In this document: positions 6,480-8,875 of the stretch, one piece after another
Layout of the letters: the number at the start of each line of letters is the position of its first letter
Position numbering within the stretch: the first letter of the stretch is position 1
Assembly: GCA_023431215.1 (NCBI GenBank)
Contig: JAEYXR010000005.1
Location: 1-8,875 of the forward strand
From: Bacillota bacterium
Lineage (GTDB): Bacteria; Bacillota; Clostridia; Oscillospirales; Ruminococcaceae
Direction of reading: 5' to 3'
Length of the DNA stretch: 8,875 nt
The notes under the pieces: generated by a model
The model's database searches: none
Seen by the model: the letters and a program-made list of their open reading frames with translations, nothing else
Told to the model about the DNA's origin: nothing
Translations under genes and position numbers: made by a program

Positions 6480-6491
6480 ATGTCGTATTAT
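6463..6491 (+). promoter_or_regulatory. Consensus promoter of the T-box operon, overlapping the end of the HAD gene
   Basis: A perfect TTGACA (6463-6468) is followed after exactly 17 bases by TATTAT (6486-6491). The -35 box lies inside the last codons of the phosphatase gene (stop at 6477-6479). The start point near 6498 places the T-box stem I about 30 nt from the 5' end of the transcript. Confidence 0.85.
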
Positions 6492-6497
6492 CAATAA

Positions 6498-6775
6498 CAA
6501 CAAGTGAATTTTACCCCATCAAAGCGTTGAAGAGGACATGACGATCAATAACTCGTTTTCAGAGAGTATGCGGTTGGTGCAAGCATATAAACGGTTCGGT
6601 CGCTCACATCACCTCGGAGCAGGAAATCTGAATTTCAGTAGGATTTCACGCGTCGGCTGCGTTATCAGCCCGGGATTGTCAGATCCTTTTGAGTGGCACC
6701 GAGCAATTGGTGCAAGTTGGGTGGTACCACGAGCAGTTTATGCCCGTCCCAGTTTCTGGGGCGGGCTGTTTTTTT
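6498..6775 (+). promoter_or_regulatory. T-box leader RNA, specifier read as ATC (isoleucine)
   Basis: A tRNA-sensing attenuator. Stem I: basal helix GAGG 6532-6535 with CCTC 6612-6615, bordered by a GA-type kink (TGAA / GGA); then CGATC 6542-6546 with GGTCG 6598-6602; then AACtCGTTT 6550-6558 with AAACGGTT 6589-6596; then AGAGAG 6561-6566 and TATGC/GCATA closing the GGTTGGTGCAA loop, the conserved apical elements that touch the tRNA elbow. The specifier-loop 3' side is CTCACATCA; the triplet followed by A directly before the basal helix is ATC (6608-6610), the same placement as GGC in glyQS leaders, hence isoleucine. Stem III is GCACC/GGTGC before the T-box. The T-box GGGTGGTACCACG (6719-6731) has the bulge TGGT (6722-6725), matching tRNA with A73 as in tRNA-Ile. 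Uncharged tRNA should favour the antiterminator, in which TTGGG (6717-6721) pairs with CCCAG (6748-6752). Confidence 0.95.
6742..6775 (+). terminator. T-box attenuator terminator
   Basis: GCCCGTCCCAG (6742-6752) pairs with CTGGGGCGGGC (6756-6766) over 11 bp with one G-U, a 3-base loop and a following run of seven T (6769-6775). The 5' arm also pairs with the T-box in the antiterminator, so the two structures exclude each other. When tRNA-Ile is charged, transcription should stop here, 90 bases before the first gene. Confidence 0.93.
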
Positions 6776-6864
6776 ATATCTTTTGCTGTAAAACAGAAAT
6801 AGTTTAACCCCGCAACACTTTTCTGTATAAATAAATTATGAAATATTAACAAGGAGGAGCTAAG

Positions 6865-7443
6865 ATGGAAGTAAGATTAATGGAGGTAGCAGAGCGAATT
6901 CGCGCCCTGCGGGAAATTTTGGATATTACCGCAGAAGAGATGGCAAGAGCCTGCAAAATGACTGAAGAGGACTATCTGGCACTGGAAGAAGGCAGCTCTG
7001 ATTTTTCCTTCTCCTTTTTGTTAAAGTGTGCCGAGGTTTTGGGTGTAGACATGGTGGAGCTGATTACAGGAGAAGCGCCAAAGCTATCCTTTTATTCCAT
7101 CATCCGCAAAAACAAGGGGCTGCCCATCCAGCGCCGCCAAGGTTTTTCCTACCAACACCTTGCCTATCTGTTTAAAGATAAGCAGTGCGAGCCGTTTTTG
7201 GTTACAGCACCCTACCGGGAAGAAGAGCAAGGTAAGCCCATTGCACTCTCTCGCCACAGCGGCCAGGAATTTGATTTTATTTTAAGCGGTTCGCTGAAGT
7301 TTGCGTTTGAGGATCATATTGAAATTCTAGGGCCGGGGGACTGTGTCTATTACGACTCTGCTCATGGCCACGGTATGATTGCTGCCGGTGGTGAAGAATG
7401 TACCTTTTTGGCAGTTGTGCTAAAAAAGGATGATGAGGATTAA
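6865..7443 (+). CDS. XRE-family regulator with C-terminal cupin domain
   Basis: A 192-residue DNA-binding regulator. Residues about 8-66 form an XRE/HTH_3 helix-turn-helix (AERIRALREILDITAEEMAR, then EEDYLALEEGSSDFSFSFLLKCAEVLGV). Residues about 70-190 form a single cupin barrel: motif 1 is around SRHSGQEFDFILSG (H131, E135) and motif 2 is LGPGDCVYYDSAHGHGM (155-171, H167/H169), so a metal or small ligand could be bound. Such proteins usually sense a metabolite of the neighbouring enzyme. Start ATG 6865 has AAGGAGG 7 bases upstream. It is the first gene behind the T-box and lies 12 bases before the acyl-CoA synthetase gene, so both are one operon. The effector and binding site are unknown; control of this operon is inference. 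Confidence 0.9.
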   Translation: MEVRLMEVAERIRALREILDITAEEMARACKMTEEDYLALEEGSSDFSFSFLLKCAEVLGVDMVELITGEAPKLSFYSIIRKNKGLPIQRRQGFSYQHLAYLFKDKQCEPFLVTAPYREEEQGKPIALSRHSGQEFDFILSGSLKFAFEDHIEILGPGDCVYYDSAHGHGMIAAGGEECTFLAVVLKKDDED

Positions 7444-7455
7444 AGGGTGAAGCCA

Positions 7456-8875
7456 ATGGAAAAAATGGAGCTTTTATATAAAAAATACTGTCGAGAAGCC
7501 TTCGATAGCCATGGTGTTTTAAAAACATTTGAACCTGTGGTGCCCGAGAATTTTAACTTTGCTTATGACGTGGTGGATTACATTGCACACCATGAGCCAA
7601 AGCGCCGGGCCATGGTATGGTGTAATGATGAAGGGGAGGAAAAGACCTTTACCTTTGATGATATGCGCCGCTGGAGCAACAAAACTGCCAATTATCTGCT
7701 CAGTGAAGGCATCCAAAAAGGCGATAAGGTGATGGTTATTCTGAAACGCCACTATGAATTTTGGTTTACTATTTTGGCACTTCATAAAATTGGTGCAGTT
7801 ATCATTCCTGCTACAAATCAGCTGACCAAAAAGGATATTGTTTACCGCATTGAATCAGCGGACGTAAAAGCCGTTATCTGCACCCCCGACGGTGAAGTTT
7901 CCCAGGCGGTAGATGAAGCTGTGGAGGATATCACATGGCCTGTGCTCAAGATGATGGTTCATGGCGCCAAGCAAGGGTGGAAGGATTTTAACGCAGGAAT
8001 TGAGGCTGCTGCCGATGAACTTGAGCGCATACCTAACCATGTAAGTGATATGCTGCTTATTTACTTTACCTCCGGCACCACCGGCTATCCTAAAATGGTG
8101 GCACACAATCACTCTTATCCCATCGGGCATATTATCACTGCCCGTCATTGGCACAATGTTGTACCCGAAGGCCTGCATCTTTCGGTGTCGGATACCGGTT
8201 GGGGTAAAGCTGTATGGGGTAAGCTTTATGGCCAATGGCTGTGTGCAGCAGGTATTTTTGTCTATGACTTTACCCGATTTGAGCCTAAGGATCTTCTGCA
8301 CAAAATAGAGCAGTATAAAATTACAACCTTTTGTGCGCCGCCTACCATCTACCGCTTCTTTATCAAAGAGGGCATGGATGGCTACGACCTAAGCAGCCTT
8401 TGCTATGCTACCACAGCAGGAGAAGCGCTGAATCCTGAGGTGTATAACCGTTTTAAGGAGTACACAGGGCTGGATTTGATGGAGGCATTTGGACAAACCG
8501 AGACCACTGTGCTGCTGGCAAACCTGGTTGGCTCCAAGACCAAGCCCGGCTCAATGGGCAGACCTTCTCCGCTGTTTGACGTACAGGTTTTGGATAGCGA
8601 TGGCAATCCTGTAGCCACCGGCGACGTGGGTGAAATTTGTGTAAAGGCAGATGGCCCCCAGGTAGGCCTGTTTATGGGATACCATAAAAACCAGAAGCTA
8701 ACTGATGAAGCCTGGCATAACGGTTATTATCATACGGGTGATACTGTGTGGCAGGATGAGGATGGCTACTTGTGGTATGAAGGGCGTACTGATGATGTAA
8801 TCAAGGCTTCGGGCTACCGCATTGGTCCGTTTGAAATTGAAAGCGTGCTTATGGAGCATCCTGCTGTTCTGGAAT
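7456..8875 (+). CDS. AMP-forming acyl-CoA synthetase, medium-chain type (3' end outside window)
   Basis: The first 473 codons of an ANL-superfamily ligase that should activate a carboxylic acid through an acyl-adenylate to its CoA thioester. The ATP P-loop is TSGTTGYPK (205-213), followed by WGKAVWGKLYGQW (249-261), the signature region of medium-chain acyl-CoA synthetases. Others are AGEAL (321-325), AFGQTE (344-349), YHTGD (425-429) and the hinge GRTDDVIKASGYRIG (443-457). The last roughly 70-90 residues, with the adenylation lysine, lie beyond the window. ATG 7456 has AAGGGTG about 6 bases upstream; an in-frame GTG at 7447 would lack a ribosome site. The substrate cannot be read from the sequence. 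Archaeal relatives use branched acids such as 2-methylbutyrate (recalled from published work), which fits the isoleucine T-box. Phenylacetate or indoleacetate ligases are alternatives. Confidence 0.92.
   Translation, partial: MEKMELLYKKYCREAFDSHGVLKTFEPVVPENFNFAYDVVDYIAHHEPKRRAMVWCNDEGEEKTFTFDDMRRWSNKTANYLLSEGIQKGDKVMVILKRHYEFWFTILALHKIGAVIIPATNQLTKKDIVYRIESADVKAVICTPDGEVSQAVDEAVEDITWPVLKMMVHGAKQGWKDFNAGIEAAADELERIPNHVSDMLLIYFTSGTTGYPKMVAHNHSYPIGHIITARHWHNVVPEGLHLSVSDTGWGKAVWGKLYGQWLCAAGIFVYDFTRFEPKDLLHKIEQYKITTFCAPPTIYRFFIKEGMDGYDLSSLCYATTAGEALNPEVYNRFKEYTGLDLMEAFGQTETTVLLANLVGSKTKPGSMGRPSPLFDVQVLDSDGNPVATGDVGEICVKADGPQVGLFMGYHKNQKLTDEAWHNGYYHTGDTVWQDEDGYLWYEGRTDDVIKASGYRIGPFEIESVLMEHPAVLE

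Noticed and set aside
6599..6611. Alternative T-box specifiers CAC (His), TCA (Ser), CTC (Leu)
   Set aside because: The specifier should be followed by one purine and then the basal helix. Only ATC followed by A before CCTC fits that placement.
6538..6807. 89-codon plus-strand frame over the T-box leader
   Set aside because: The sequence is fully explained by T-box stems, the T-box motif and the terminator. The frame has no ribosome site.
1..8875. CRISPR array, insertion sequence, integrase, toxin-antitoxin or defence system
   Set aside because: No repeat-spacer pattern, transposase, terminal inverted repeats or defence-related domain was seen. The genes look like ordinary chromosomal metabolism and cell-wall genes.

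Overview
The window looks like a chromosomal segment of a low- to mid-GC anaerobic Firmicute, most likely a Clostridia member of the Oscillospiraceae/Ruminococcaceae or a near relative. This rests on the gene families (DegV, ECF thiamine transporter ThiT, SpoVD-like class B PBP), the strong AGGAGG-type ribosome sites, and two typically Firmicute leader RNAs (a T-box and a TPP riboswitch with a terminator platform). The taxonomic placement is inference. No mobile element, CRISPR array, tRNA or rRNA was seen.

Layout. Positions 1-178 (minus) hold the start of a small zinc-ribbon protein, with its own promoter upstream. Positions 408-1697 (minus) hold a subgroup Ic aspartate aminotransferase ending in a clear intrinsic terminator. 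A divergent intergenic region separates it from a class B penicillin-binding protein (1988-3604, plus) whose usual KTG motif reads KTA. A near-consensus promoter starts 4 bases after the PBP stop. It is followed by about 220 nt with no gene, which can fold almost end to end into one long irregular hairpin, and then by degV (3865-4746, plus). A 16-bp bidirectional terminator separates degV from thiT (4819-5388, minus), which is preceded by a consensus promoter, a complete TPP riboswitch and a regulatory terminator. Divergent from thiT is a HAD-family phosphoglycolate-phosphatase-like gene (5820-6479, plus).

The last part is a regulated operon. A consensus promoter overlapping the 3' end of the HAD gene drives a T-box leader (about 6498-6775). 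The specifier is read here as ATC (isoleucine), with a TGGT discriminator-pairing bulge. Downstream are an XRE-cupin regulator (6865-7443) and, 12 bases later, an AMP-forming acyl-CoA synthetase of the medium-chain type (7456 to the window end, C-terminus missing).

The most interesting reading is that the T-box makes an acyl-CoA synthetase respond to isoleucine starvation. That fits a salvage route long known physiologically in rumen anaerobes: exogenous 2-methylbutyrate is activated to its CoA ester and reductively carboxylated to the 2-oxo acid precursor of isoleucine. The aminotransferase and other genes in the window are not visibly linked to it. The second interest is the structured RNA candidate upstream of degV, whose size and shape recall 6S RNA without proving it.
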